Source: Firmicutes bacterium CAG:124 (GTDB lineage: Bacteria; Bacillota; Clostridia; Oscillospirales; Oscillospiraceae). From it: a stretch of DNA of 47,578 nt. A program made the position numbers and the translations under genes. Below, one piece after another: positions 1 to 9,591 of the stretch. How positions within the stretch are numbered: position 1 is the stretch's first letter; each line of letters begins with the position of its first letter. Location of the stretch: positions 1 through 47,578 of the forward strand of contig HF990636.1 in the NCBI GenBank assembly GCA_000432135.1. The letters run 5' to 3'. The notes beneath the pieces are model-generated. The model ran no database searches. It saw only the letters and a list, made by a program, of their open reading frames with translations, and had not been told where the DNA came from.

Positions 1-42
1 ATTCTTTTCCGGCAAGACGGAAAAGAATGGGCCGCCGGAGGC
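1..42. repeat. Hairpin repeat with GGGCCGCCGGAGGC tail, copy 1
   Basis: An 11-bp perfect stem (1-11 with 18-28, loop GCAAGA) is followed by the 14-base tail GGGCCGCCGGAGGC at 29-42. The same tail follows a related hairpin at 43694-43734, and a 13-base version sits beside hairpins at 22730-22811. The stem sequence differs between copies but stays paired. The window edge may cut off part of the element. Confidence 0.6.
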
Positions 43-71
43 ACACCGGAACGCCCCTTTCACAAAACACA

Positions 72-104
72 CCGCCCGCGTTCGATGGAACTGAACGCGG
101 GCGG
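72..104 (-). terminator. Terminator of the CYTH ATPase gene
   Basis: A 12-bp GC-rich stem (72-83 with 93-104, 9-base loop) lies 7 bases past the stop codon at 111. On the minus strand it runs into TGTGTTTTGTG, a loose U-rich tail. Confidence 0.65.
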
Positions 105-110
105 CAGCTT

Positions 111-1217
111 TTACAGTCTCTGATTTTTCGCCAGCTGGCGGTTTTTGTAGGCGGGGTCGCCGGTGACCTCGCGCAGGACGGTGATCTCGGGCGGCGCGGT
201 AAGCACGGGGGCATTTTCCGGCAATGCGGCACGCATGATGGCCCGGTCCTGCGAGAACGGGTAGACATCGATCTCGAACCGGCAGCCGTTATATACGAAG
301 CGGTACTTCGTCTTGTGGACGGTGTGCAGGCTCGTGTCGCCTTCCATGAGATAACGGATGTATTCCTTTTCGGAGATCGGCTTTTCCGTCTCCCACTGGC
401 CGGAGCCGGTCGTGCGCTTTTCCGTGTAGAAATAGAGATAATCTCCGCCGTTTTTCTGCTGGCGGACGCGGCGGACGATGTTGGGGTTGGCGCGGGTCAG
501 ATAGGTCTGCATCATGTCGATGCTGGCGGCGTGATATGTCTGCTCGAGCGTCTGGAGCGTGGGCAGCGCGATGAGATACTTGTGCCAGACCTCCTGCTGC
601 GTGGGCCTGCCGAGCGCTTCATAGACGGCGCGCAGGCCGCGCGCGATCTTGTCCTCAAAATCGACGGAATTGTCGATCACGTGCAGATTCGGGTGCGCAC
701 GCCATGCGCGCAGCGTCAGATCGTCCTTTTCCCGCGCAAGCTCCAGCGGCTCGTAGCGCGCCTCGTTGCCGAAATTATAGGCAAACTCCGCGCCCTTGGC
801 GCAGGAGACGAGGTGCAGGACGGTATCGTAGTGGGAAAGCGCCTGCTGCTCGGTCAGGCCGAAGCGCGCGAGCACCTGCCGGAACTCCTCGTCGGAGATA
901 TAGGCCTTGTCATCGAAGAGCGCACGGTCGTACAGCACGATGACGTGCTCCTCCGGCACCATCTGTGCCGCCTTGAGCGCCAGCTGCTCCTTGTGCAGCT
1001 GGTCGGAAACGACAAAATCCTGAAAATCCAGCATGGACACGCACCCGCCGAAGGGCTTGATGCCGAAGCCGGAGATCAGCTCCGTCGCAGTTTCAGGGAT
1101 GGTAATGACCTTCCAGCCCTCGTCCTGCTTGAATTCCTTGAGAATGCGGCTGATAAGCGTCGTCTTGCCCGCGGCAGGCCCGCCAGTCAGCACGATCCGC
1201 GTGATCTGTTTTGCCAA
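111..1217 (-). CDS. AAA-type P-loop ATPase fused to a CYTH-like domain
   Basis: A 368-residue protein. Residues 12-20 (GGPAAGKTT) are a Walker A loop, and the N-terminal half looks like the NadR/Ttd14-type ATPase fold. The C-terminal half (about 215-345) has the charged beta-strand pattern of CYTH/triphosphate-tunnel proteins, with alternating Arg/Lys/Glu strands such as RFEIDVYPF. This two-domain order resembles the Ttd14 family, which binds GTP and phosphoinositides in insects; the bacterial role is unknown, so I make no substrate claim. The start is a TTG at 1217, chosen because AGGAG lies 8 bases upstream and no better start follows before the P-loop. The gene stands alone, with its own promoter at 1332-1360 and a terminator just after the stop. 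Family placement is an inference from motifs. Confidence 0.85.
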   Translation of the reverse strand: MAKQITRIVLTGGPAAGKTTLISRILKEFKQDEGWKVITIPETATELISGFGIKPFGGCVSMLDFQDFVVSDQLHKEQLALKAAQMVPEEHVIVLYDRALFDDKAYISDEEFRQVLARFGLTEQQALSHYDTVLHLVSCAKGAEFAYNFGNEARYEPLELAREKDDLTLRAWRAHPNLHVIDNSVDFEDKIARGLRAVYEALGRPTQQEVWHKYLIALPTLQTLEQTYHAASIDMMQTYLTRANPNIVRRVRQQKNGGDYLYFYTEKRTTGSGQWETEKPISEKEYIRYLMEGDTSLHTVHKTKYRFVYNGCRFEIDVYPFSQDRAIMRAALPENAPVLTAPPEITVLREVTGDPAYKNRQLAKNQRL

Positions 1218-1331
1218 AAGGACCGCTCCTTTTCCTGTTATAGAACCTCTGATCCGATGTCTGGGGCCAAAATCTCTCGCCGAATGCTCTCGGTCATTGA
1301 ATCAGAGCTTCCCTATAGTTTTTTCGATTTA

Positions 1332-1360
1332 ATAGTACCATCGTTCTGCGGCAAAAGCAA
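1332..1360 (-). promoter_or_regulatory. Sigma-A type promoter for the CYTH ATPase gene
   Basis: On the minus strand, -35 TTGCTT and -10 TACTAT are 17 bases apart. The predicted transcript has a leader of about 105 bases in which CTCTGAT and ATCAGAG (near 1310 and 1240) could pair. Confidence 0.55.
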
Positions 1361-1459
1361 GAAAAAGTATTTTCGGCCAGCCGTTCATGGATTATTCAAG
1401 CAAAACAGAAAACAGTATGCCATAATATACTTTTAGAAAAAATACAGGAGGGGTTCTGT

Positions 1460-2157
<698 letters not shown>

Positions 2158-2164
<7 letters not shown>

Positions 2165-5100
2165 CGGGTATGCTGAAACTGACAATGCGCCAGATCCGCA
2201 GCAGTCTCACCCGGTTTCTGGCGATCGCGGCGATCGTCGCGCTGGGCGTGGGATTTTTCTGCGGCCTGCGGCTGACAAAGACCGCAATGGTACATACGCT
2301 GAACGACTATGCCGAGGCGCACCGGATGTATGATTTCCGCCTCGTCAGCACGGTCGGCTTTGACGAAACGGATGCGGAAGCGCTCGCCGCCGATGCGCGC
2401 GTGGCGGCCTGCGAGGGGGAAAAGAGTGCGGACGCGCTGGCCTCCGTCGCAGATGGGGCGGCGAAGCCATGCAGATTTTTGTCGCTGCCTGAGCAGATCG
2501 ACCTGCCGGGCTTAAAATGTGGAAGATTTCCGCAGACGGCGGAGGAATGTCTGGCTGACGGGCTGCTGTATTCCGAAAAGGATCTCGGAAAAACAGTCGT
2601 TCTGACGGAAGAGAACGACGAAGATACGCTGGACAGCTTCAACCGGCGGGAATTCACCATCGTCGGCATCGCCAAGAGCGTCTTATACATCAATTATGAG
2701 CGCGGCGGCACCTCCATCGGCAGCGGAACGCTTTCGTCATTCGTGTACATCCTGCCGGAGGCGTTTGCGCTGGAATACGACACGTCGCTCTATCTCCGTC
2801 TGGCCGGCCGGCAGGGCGAGGTCTATTCCGACGAATATACCGCCTGCATTGACGCTGCTGAGCCGTGGGTCACGCAGCTTGCCGAGAGCGCGGCTTATGG
2901 GCGCAGCGATCGCCTCTATGAAGAGGCCAAGCAGACGCTCTCCGACGCGCGTGAAACGCTGGATGAAAAGCAGCAGGAGTTGGCCGATGCAAAGCAGGAG
3001 CTTGCCGACGCGAAGCAGGAGCTGGAAGACGCGCATCAGACGTATGCTGACGGCGTTGTTTCTCTGGCCGACGCAAAGCAGGAGGCGGAGCAGGAACTGG
3101 CCGACGCATACCAGAAGCTGGTGGACGGGCAGCGGACGATCGAGGAAAATGAACAGAAGCTGGCCGATGGCGAACAGGAGCTGGCAGACGGCGAAAAAAA
3201 GCTGGCCGACGCGAAGCAGACCTATGAGGAAAACGCCGCCAAATTTGAAAAAGAAAAGAAACAGGCCGAGAACGAGATGAGCTTCGCTTTCGCGCAGCTC
3301 CAGAAAGCACGCGAAACGCTTGCCGAGCAGCAGCAGCAGTTAGACGCGCAGAAAGCCGCGCTCGACAAACAGGAGGCGCAGATAGACGCTGCGGTTTCCG
3401 CAGGAGCGATGTCGCCGGAGGCGGCGGAGGCGGCCAAAGCGCAGATCGCGGCGGCGCGTGGGCAGCTTGCAGCGGCGCAGGCGCAGCTGGACGAGGGCAA
3501 GAACGCTCTGGCCGACAATGAGAATCAGCTGGATCTGGCGGCAGACGCGGCGAACGAGGCGTTCGCGGAAAACCAGAAAAAGCTGGACGAGGCGAAAAAA
3601 ACGCTGGAAGAAAAGCAGCAGGAACTGGAAGATGCGAAGCAGGAGCTGGAAGATGGCCGGCAGGAGCTGGAAGACGCAAAACAGGAACTCAAAGACGGCT
3701 GGGCGGATTATTATACAGGTAAGGCCGAGGCAGAACAGAAGATCTCCGACGCCGAGCAGGAGCTGGCTGACGCAAAGCAGGAGATCACAGACGGCGATCA
3801 GAAGCTGGCCGACGCCGAGCAGGAGCTGGCCGACGGTGAACAAAAGCTGGCCGATGCCGAGCAGGACTACCGCGACGGCGAGGACGAACTGGAAAAGCTC
3901 GAAAACCCGGACGTGTTCGTGCTGGATCGCAGCAGCAACGTCGGCTATGCCTGCTTTGAGAACGATTCCGATATCGTGCGCGGCGTGTCGCGGGTGTTCC
4001 CGCTGTTTTTCTTCGCCGTGGCCGCGCTGGTCTGCATCACGACCATGACCCGCATGGTCGACGAGCAGCGGACGCAGGCGGGCGTTTTAAAGGCGCTGGG
4101 GTATTCCAACGGCGCGATCTTGTCCCAATACTTCCTCTATGCCGGGATCGCCTCGGTTCTCGGCTGTGTGCTTGGCATTGCGGCAGGTTCGTATTTCCTG
4201 CCGAAGATGATCTGGCACGCGTATAATATCATGTACGGCTTTACCGGCATCCTGTATGCCTTTGACTGGCCGCTGGCGCTCGTCTCGTCGGGCGCATATC
4301 TGCTGTGTGCGCTCGGCACAACGTGGTACGTCGTACACGCCGAACTGCAGAAGCCGGCAGCGGAGCTGATCCGCCCCAGAGCGCCGAAGGCGGGCAAGCG
4401 CATTCTGCTTGAACGCCTCCCGCTGATCTGGGACCGACTCCCCTTCCTGCATAAAGTCTCCATCCGAAACATCCTGCGCTTTAAAAAGCGCATGGTCATG
4501 ATGATGATTGGCATCGGCGGCTGCACGGCGCTGCTCATCACGGGCTTCGGCATTCAGGACTCCATCAGCAGCGTCGTCGACTATCAATACGACGAGATCA
4601 CCCGCTATGACGCCGCCGTGACCTTCCAGCACGCGCTGAGCGGCAGCGAACGCGAGGACTTCCTCGCCGTCTGCGAGAAAAGCGGCGCGGAGGGCTGTCT
4701 GTTTGTCGCGGAAAAAAGTCTGGACGCTTCTGCCGGCGGCACGGTCAAGACCACAAACGTCGTCTGCCCGGAATCGGGCAGCGTGGACGGCTTTATTGAC
4801 CTGCACACGCAGGAGAAAACGCCGATCCCCTACCCGCAGGACGGCGGCTGCATCATCAGCCGGGGCCTTGCGCAGGCGCTGCGCCTGTCGGCGGGCGATA
4901 CCATCACCCTGCAGACGGGCGATATGCGCCGGACGGAGCTGACCGTCGAGGCTGTGTTTGAAAACTATGTTTATAATTACGTCTATCTGACGCAGACTAC
5001 CTGGCAGGACGTCTTCGGCGAAGCGCCCGGATACGAGGCCGCATGGGTCAACTATCAGACGGACGAGGATGCGCAGGCGGCGTCCGCAGCGCTCGCGGGC

Positions 5101-5571
5101 GCGAAAAACGCGGCAGCAGTTACCCTCAGCCTTGATTTCCGCAGCCGTGTGGCGACGATGATGCAGAGCCTGCAATATATCGTGCTGGTCGTCGTGCTGG
5201 GCGCGGCAGCGCTGGCATTCATCGTGCTGTATAACCTCACGAACATCAACATCACCGAACGCGAACGAGAGATCGCGACCATCAAGGTGCTTGGCTTCTA
5301 CGACGGCGAGACGAACCGCTACGTCTTCCGCGAGAACATCATCCTGACCGTCCTCGGCGCGCTTGTGGGCCTTCCGATGGGAAAGCTGCTGCACGCGTAT
5401 GTCATGGGACAGATCAAGATCGATCTCATGTGCTTCGATGTGCGCGTCGCGCCGCTGAGCTATCTCATCTCGGCCGCGCTGACGCTGGTGTTCGGTCTGC
5501 TTGTCAATCTTGCCCTGCGGCGGAAGATCCGCACAATCGATATGTCGCAGGCGCTCAAATCCATTGAATAG
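2158..5571 (+). CDS. FtsX-family ABC permease with long coiled coil
   Basis: A 1137-residue membrane protein, partner of the preceding ATPase. After one N-terminal membrane span (about 18-40) comes an extracellular part. A roughly 330-residue heptad region (about 254-580) follows, built from repeats such as KQELADA and EQKLADGEQ. The first FtsX membrane domain (about 612-735) comes next, then a second extracellular portion beginning after the span near 779-797, and a C-terminal FtsX domain (about 1010-1137). FtsX/MacB permeases act as mechanotransmitters across the membrane, and the coiled coil could reach through the wall. The start at 2158 overlaps the previous stop; an in-frame ATG at 2170 is possible. 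The heptads are also repetitive at DNA level (GCCGACGCNNAGCAGGAG-like units), so unequal recombination could change its length. Substrate unknown. Confidence 0.92.
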
Positions 5572-5595
5572 CAGAAGAAAGAGAAGAAACAACCC

Positions 5596-7326
5596 ATGAA
5601 AAAACTGCTTGTTTACCTGCGGCCCTACCGCCTGCAGGCGATCCTGGCCCCGTGCTTCAAGCTGCTCGAGGCCGCGTTTGAGCTTCTGGTGCCGCTCATC
5701 ATGGCGGATATCATCGACGTCGGCATTTCGTCCGGCGATACGGCGTATATCCTGAAAAAATGCCTTGTGCTGGTCGGACTCGGCCTGTGCGGCTTTGCCA
5801 GCGCCACGTGCGCGCAGTATTTTTCCGCCAAGGCCGCGACCGGCGCGACGGGCAGCCTGCGCCGTGCGCTTTTTGCGCACATCCAGTCGCTGTCCTACGC
5901 CGAGCTTGACCGGCTCGGCACGGCCACGCTCGTCACGCGCATGACGAGCGACATGAATCAGGTGCAGACGGGCCTCAATCTGACGCTCCGCCTACTGCTG
6001 CGTTCGCCCATCGTGGTTTTCGGCGCGATGCTCATGGCCTTTACCATCGACACAAAGTCGGCGCTTATCTTCGCCGTGGCCATCCCGGTGCTCTTTGCCG
6101 TTGTGTTTGCCATCATGCTCAGCTGCATTCCGCTCTACCGGCGCGTGCAGACGAAGCTCGACGGCGTGACCGGTGCGGCGCAGGAAAATCTGTCCGGCGT
6201 GCGCGTCATCCGCGCCTTTACCCGCGAACAGACAGAGACGGAAAGCTTCGCGGAGAAAACCGGAGATCTGTTTTCCGCGCAGCAGTTTGTCGGAAGACTT
6301 TCCGCGCTGCTCAATCCGCTGACGTATGTGATCATCAATCTGGCCATTGTCGCGATTTTGCGCGTGGGCGGCGTCCGCGTGAACGAGGGCGCGATCACGC
6401 AGGGCCAGCTGATCGCGCTTTATAACTATATGTCGCAGATCCTGGTCGAGCTGATCAAGTTTGCCAATCTGATCCTGAACATCACAAAATCCGCCGCCTG
6501 CGCGGGCCGCATTTCGCAGGTGCTGGACACGAAGTCCAGCATGGTGAGCGGCGCGGACGCGCTGCCGGACGGCGCGGGAGAGGCGGAGCTGGAATTCCGG
6601 CACGTCAGCTTCCGCTATCCGCAGGCAGGCGCGGATGCGCTGACCGATATCAGCTTCTGTGCCGCGCCCGGCGAGACGATTGGCGTGATTGGCGGCACAG
6701 GCTCCGGCAAATCGACGCTGGCAAATCTGATCCCCCGCTTCTATGACGCGACAGCCGGACAGGTGCTCGTGCGGGGCGAGGACGTGAAAACGCTTCAATT
6801 GCAGGCGCTTCGGACGCGCATCGGCGTTGTGCCGCAGAAGGCGCTGCTCTTCTCCGGCACCATCCGGGACAATCTGTACTGGGGCAATGCGGATGCGTCC
6901 GACGAGGCGCTCTGGGACGCACTGCGCGCAGCGCAGGCGGATGGCGTCGTGCAGGATAAGAAGGGCCAGCTGGACGCCGAGGTCGAACCCGGCGGGCGCA
7001 ACTTCTCCGGCGGCCAGCGCCAGCGGCTGACCATCGCCCGCGCGCTTGTACGCAGGCCCGAGCTTCTCATTCTGGACGACAGCGCCTCCGCGCTGGACTT
7101 CGCGACGGACGCAGCGCTGCGCAAGGCGCTGTCGAAGCTTCCGTGGAAACCCACAGTCGTGCTGATCTCGCAGCGCGTGTCGTCTATCCGGCACGCGGAC
7201 AAGATCGTTGTGCTCGACGACGGCCGCATGGCTGGACTCGGCACGCATGCACAGCTGCAGCAGACCTGCCCGGTCTATCAGGAAATCTGCCGGTCGCAGG
7301 AGAAGGGGGAGGCGAGTGCATCATGA
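5596..7326 (+). CDS. ABC exporter half-transporter with degenerate ATPase site
   Basis: A 576-residue half-transporter: six-helix membrane domain (about 1-310), then an ATPase domain with Walker A GGTGSGKST near 366, signature FSGGQRQR near 470 and Walker B LLILDDSASALD near 489. The usual catalytic Glu after Walker B is Asp (LDDS rather than LDEA), and the switch His is Gln (ISQRVSSIR). These changes are known from the inactive site of heterodimeric exporters such as TM287/288 and BmrC/BmrD. The gene overlaps the next one by ATGA, and that partner has canonical Glu and His, so a heterodimeric exporter is the natural reading. Substrate unknown; multidrug or peptide export are options. The ribosome binding site is weak (AGAAGAAAGAGAAG region). 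Confidence 0.93.
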   Translation: MKKLLVYLRPYRLQAILAPCFKLLEAAFELLVPLIMADIIDVGISSGDTAYILKKCLVLVGLGLCGFASATCAQYFSAKAATGATGSLRRALFAHIQSLSYAELDRLGTATLVTRMTSDMNQVQTGLNLTLRLLLRSPIVVFGAMLMAFTIDTKSALIFAVAIPVLFAVVFAIMLSCIPLYRRVQTKLDGVTGAAQENLSGVRVIRAFTREQTETESFAEKTGDLFSAQQFVGRLSALLNPLTYVIINLAIVAILRVGGVRVNEGAITQGQLIALYNYMSQILVELIKFANLILNITKSAACAGRISQVLDTKSSMVSGADALPDGAGEAELEFRHVSFRYPQAGADALTDISFCAAPGETIGVIGGTGSGKSTLANLIPRFYDATAGQVLVRGEDVKTLQLQALRTRIGVVPQKALLFSGTIRDNLYWGNADASDEALWDALRAAQADGVVQDKKGQLDAEVEPGGRNFSGGQRQRLTIARALVRRPELLILDDSASALDFATDAALRKALSKLPWKPTVVLISQRVSSIRHADKIVVLDDGRMAGLGTHAQLQQTCPVYQEICRSQEKGEASAS

Positions 7327-9065
7327 AGCATACATCCTCCTGGGCGCTGCGGCGCGTGTTAAAAAGCCTTGGGCGGTATCTGCCGCTGCTGCTTGCATCC
7401 TTGCTGCTGGCCGCGGCCAGCGTGGCGGGCACGCTCTATATCCCCATTCTGGTCGGCGACGCGATCGACCAGATCGTCGGCCCCGGACAGGTCGATTTTG
7501 CCGCCGTCAGTACGCTGGCGGTCAGAATCGCCGTGCTTGCCGGACTGACGGCAATTTTGCAGTGGGTCATGACGGCCATTCACAACCGCGTCTGCTTCTG
7601 CGTGACGCGCGACGTGCGCCGTCAGGCATTTTCCCACTTGCAGCGGCTGCCGCTTGCGTATCTGGACAGCCACCCCTCCGGCGACACGCTCAGCCGCATG
7701 ATCGCCGACGTCGACCAGTTCGCAGACGGCCTGCTCATGGGCTTCACGCAGCTGTTTACCGGCGTTCTGACCATTGTGGGCACGCTCGGCTTCATGCTTT
7801 CGATCAGCTGGAAGATCACGCTCGTCGTCGTGCTGCTGACGCCGCTTTCGCTGCTGGTGGCAAAGTTCATCGCGGGGCATACCTATTCCATGTTCCAGCT
7901 GCAGTCCAAGGCACGCGGGGAGCAGACCGCGCTGATCAACGAGCAGCTGAGCGGTCAGCGCGTCGTGCAGGCTTTCTCGCACGAGGACGAGAGCCTGCGC
8001 CAGTTTGACGCGATCAACGACCGTCTGACGGCGGCGACCATGCGTGCGACGTTCTTTTCGTCCATGACGAACCCGTCCACGCGCATCATTTACAATATTA
8101 TTTATGCCTGCGTCGGCTTTACCGGCGCGCTCAGCGCCGTGGCAGGCGCGATCACGGTCGGCGGGCTGTCGTGCTTCCTCAGCTACGCGAACCAGTACGC
8201 CAAGCCCTTCAACGAGATCACCGGCGTGGTCACGGAGCTTCAAAACGCGCTGGCCTGCGCCGCACGGGTCTTCGAGTTGATCGACGAGCCTGCCGAAACG
8301 TCTGACGCACTGGACGCGAAGAAGCTTGAAGCCGTCTCCGGCAGCGTAGAGCTGCAGAACGTCGCGTTCTCCTACACGCCGGAGCAGCATCTGATCGAAA
8401 ATCTGAATCTCTCCGTAAAGCCCGGCCAGCGCATTGCCATCGTCGGCCCGACGGGCTGCGGCAAGACGACGCTCATCAATCTGCTCATGCGCTTTTATGA
8501 CGTGAAGGACGGCTCCATTTCCGTCGACGGCAGCGAGATCCGTTCCGTCACGCGCGAGAGCCTGCGCCGCCAGTACGGCATGGTGCTGCAGGATACCTGG
8601 CTCAAGACGGCCTCCGTGCGCGAGAACATCCGCCTTGCAAAGCCGGACGCGACGGATGCCGAGGTTGAAGCCGCCGCGCGCATGGCGCACGCGGATTCCT
8701 TTATCCGCCGTCTGCCGGAGGGCTATGACACGGTGCTGTCCGACACGGGCGGCACGCTGTCCGCCGGACAGCGGCAGCTGCTGTGCATTGCGCGCGTGAT
8801 GCTCTGCCTGCCGCCCATGCTCATCCTCGACGAAGCGACCAGCTCCATCGACACGCGCACCGAGGCGCATATCCAGCAGGCGTTTGACACCATGATGCAG
8901 GGCCGGACAAGCTTCGTCGTCGCCCACCGTCTGTCCACCATCCGCGAAGCGGACGTCATCCTCGTTATGAAGGACGGCCACATCATCGAACAGGGCCGCC
9001 ATGAGGACCTGCTCGCCATAAACGGCTTCTACGCCAATCTGTACCACAGTCAGTTCGAAGGGTAA
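7323..9065 (+). CDS. ABC exporter half-transporter, catalytic partner
   Basis: A 580-residue half-transporter. The start at 7323 (MKHTSSWAL) is chosen because GGGGGAGG precedes it and it overlaps the upstream stop as ATGA; a longer reading frame from 7143 lies inside the upstream gene. Membrane domain about 1-320, Walker A GPTGCGKTT near 383, Walker B MLILDEATSSIDT with the catalytic Glu, and the switch His in VAHRLST. Its signature loop is SAGQ instead of SGGQ. Together with the FSGGQ of its neighbour this gives one good and one poor composite ATP site, as in known asymmetric exporters. Last gene of the 1460-9065 operon, followed at once by a terminator. Confidence 0.94.
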   Translation: MKHTSSWALRRVLKSLGRYLPLLLASLLLAAASVAGTLYIPILVGDAIDQIVGPGQVDFAAVSTLAVRIAVLAGLTAILQWVMTAIHNRVCFCVTRDVRRQAFSHLQRLPLAYLDSHPSGDTLSRMIADVDQFADGLLMGFTQLFTGVLTIVGTLGFMLSISWKITLVVVLLTPLSLLVAKFIAGHTYSMFQLQSKARGEQTALINEQLSGQRVVQAFSHEDESLRQFDAINDRLTAATMRATFFSSMTNPSTRIIYNIIYACVGFTGALSAVAGAITVGGLSCFLSYANQYAKPFNEITGVVTELQNALACAARVFELIDEPAETSDALDAKKLEAVSGSVELQNVAFSYTPEQHLIENLNLSVKPGQRIAIVGPTGCGKTTLINLLMRFYDVKDGSISVDGSEIRSVTRESLRRQYGMVLQDTWLKTASVRENIRLAKPDATDAEVEAAARMAHADSFIRRLPEGYDTVLSDTGGTLSAGQRQLLCIARVMLCLPPMLILDEATSSIDTRTEAHIQQAFDTMMQGRTSFVVAHRLSTIREADVILVMKDGHIIEQGRHEDLLAINGFYANLYHSQFEG

Positions 9066-9078
9066 ACGCCCTCATCTC

Positions 9079-9110
9079 CTCCCCTTGCCGCCCGGCAAGG
9101 GGAGATTTTT
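9079..9110 (+). terminator. Terminator of the ABC operon
   Basis: An 11-bp stem (CTCCCCTTGCC, 9079-9089, with 9094-9104) is followed by ATTTTT, 14 bases after the stop of the last ABC gene. Confidence 0.9.
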
Positions 9111-9169
9111 CATACTAAGGCGGATAGATTCCCCATTATCCGCGAAAACCGGCGAAATTCAAACGCAGT

Positions 9170-9452
9170 TGGTAGGGGCGGGGCTCTGCTCCGTCCGGCA
9201 GGATGCCCTGAATCTTTGGAAAGCCTCGGCGAATCCGTATGCACGTGCGCATTCGGCTGTAGGGGCGGACGACTCTGTCCGCCCGCAGAATGCACCGGTT
9301 CTTTTGAAACTCTTCGGCGAATTCGGAGCTTCCAAATGGGCCGAGTAGGCATCGGCCCGTACATACAAGTAGGAAACTGCATTCGTATCCGCCCGAGATT
9401 CCCGTTAAAACGAGTGCCCTCCGCCGGGCGGAGCAGAGCCCCGCCCCTACCA
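9170..9452. repeat. Dispersed repeat element bounded by 30-bp inverted repeats, copy A
   Basis: The ends 9170-9199 and 9423-9452 are inverted repeats matching at 29 of 30 positions; both begin TGGTAGGGGCGGGGCTCTGC when read inward. A third palindromic block (GTAGGGGCGGACGACTCTGT..., from 9259) and a unit starting CAGAATG at 9286 lie inside. The same building blocks recur at 41030-41282, and one palindrome alone recurs at 43533-43562. Open frames across it do not look like protein. It fills most of the 526-base gap between the ABC operon and the SLH gene; nothing else is evident there except the two terminators. Confidence 0.8.
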
Positions 9453-9547
9453 GCCCTGTTCGAGTGCCGGTCGTTCTCTGTGTAAATCTGATGTGTGCTG
9501 ACCTTAAGTTGATGACATTGCCTTGAAAGGGGCGCCTTTTTGTGCGC

Positions 9548-9577
9548 AAAAAACGCCCCCGGCGTGAGCCGGGGGCG
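9548..9577 (-). terminator. Terminator of the SLH surface protein gene
   Basis: A 10-bp stem (CGCCCCCGGC at 9554-9563 with 9568-9577, loop GTGA). On the minus strand it is followed by six Ts (9548-9553). It begins 14 bases past the stop codon. Confidence 0.9.
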
Positions 9578-9591
9578 AGGGGTCGATATGC

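Noticed and set aside
27..1436. Long plus-strand open frame of 469 codons opposite the CYTH ATPase
   Set aside because: It is the antisense shadow of a high-GC gene with clear motifs, promoter and ribosome binding site on the minus strand; the shadow has neither motif nor ribosome binding site. The same applies to other long opposite-strand frames, for example 4087-5880, 18193-20133 and 39125-40972.
1218..1459. Promoter for the ABC operon near TAATAT at 1423
   Set aside because: An acceptable -10 exists, but no -35 at a suitable distance was found, so it was not listed as a feature.
2940..3880. Possible CRISPR or satellite array
   Set aside because: The regular DNA repetition comes from codons of coiled-coil heptads in one open frame, with no spacers.
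9085..9348. An 87-codon open frame after the ABC operon
   Set aside because: It lies in the palindromic repeat element copy A, has no ribosome binding site, and its translation follows the repeat in several frames equally well.
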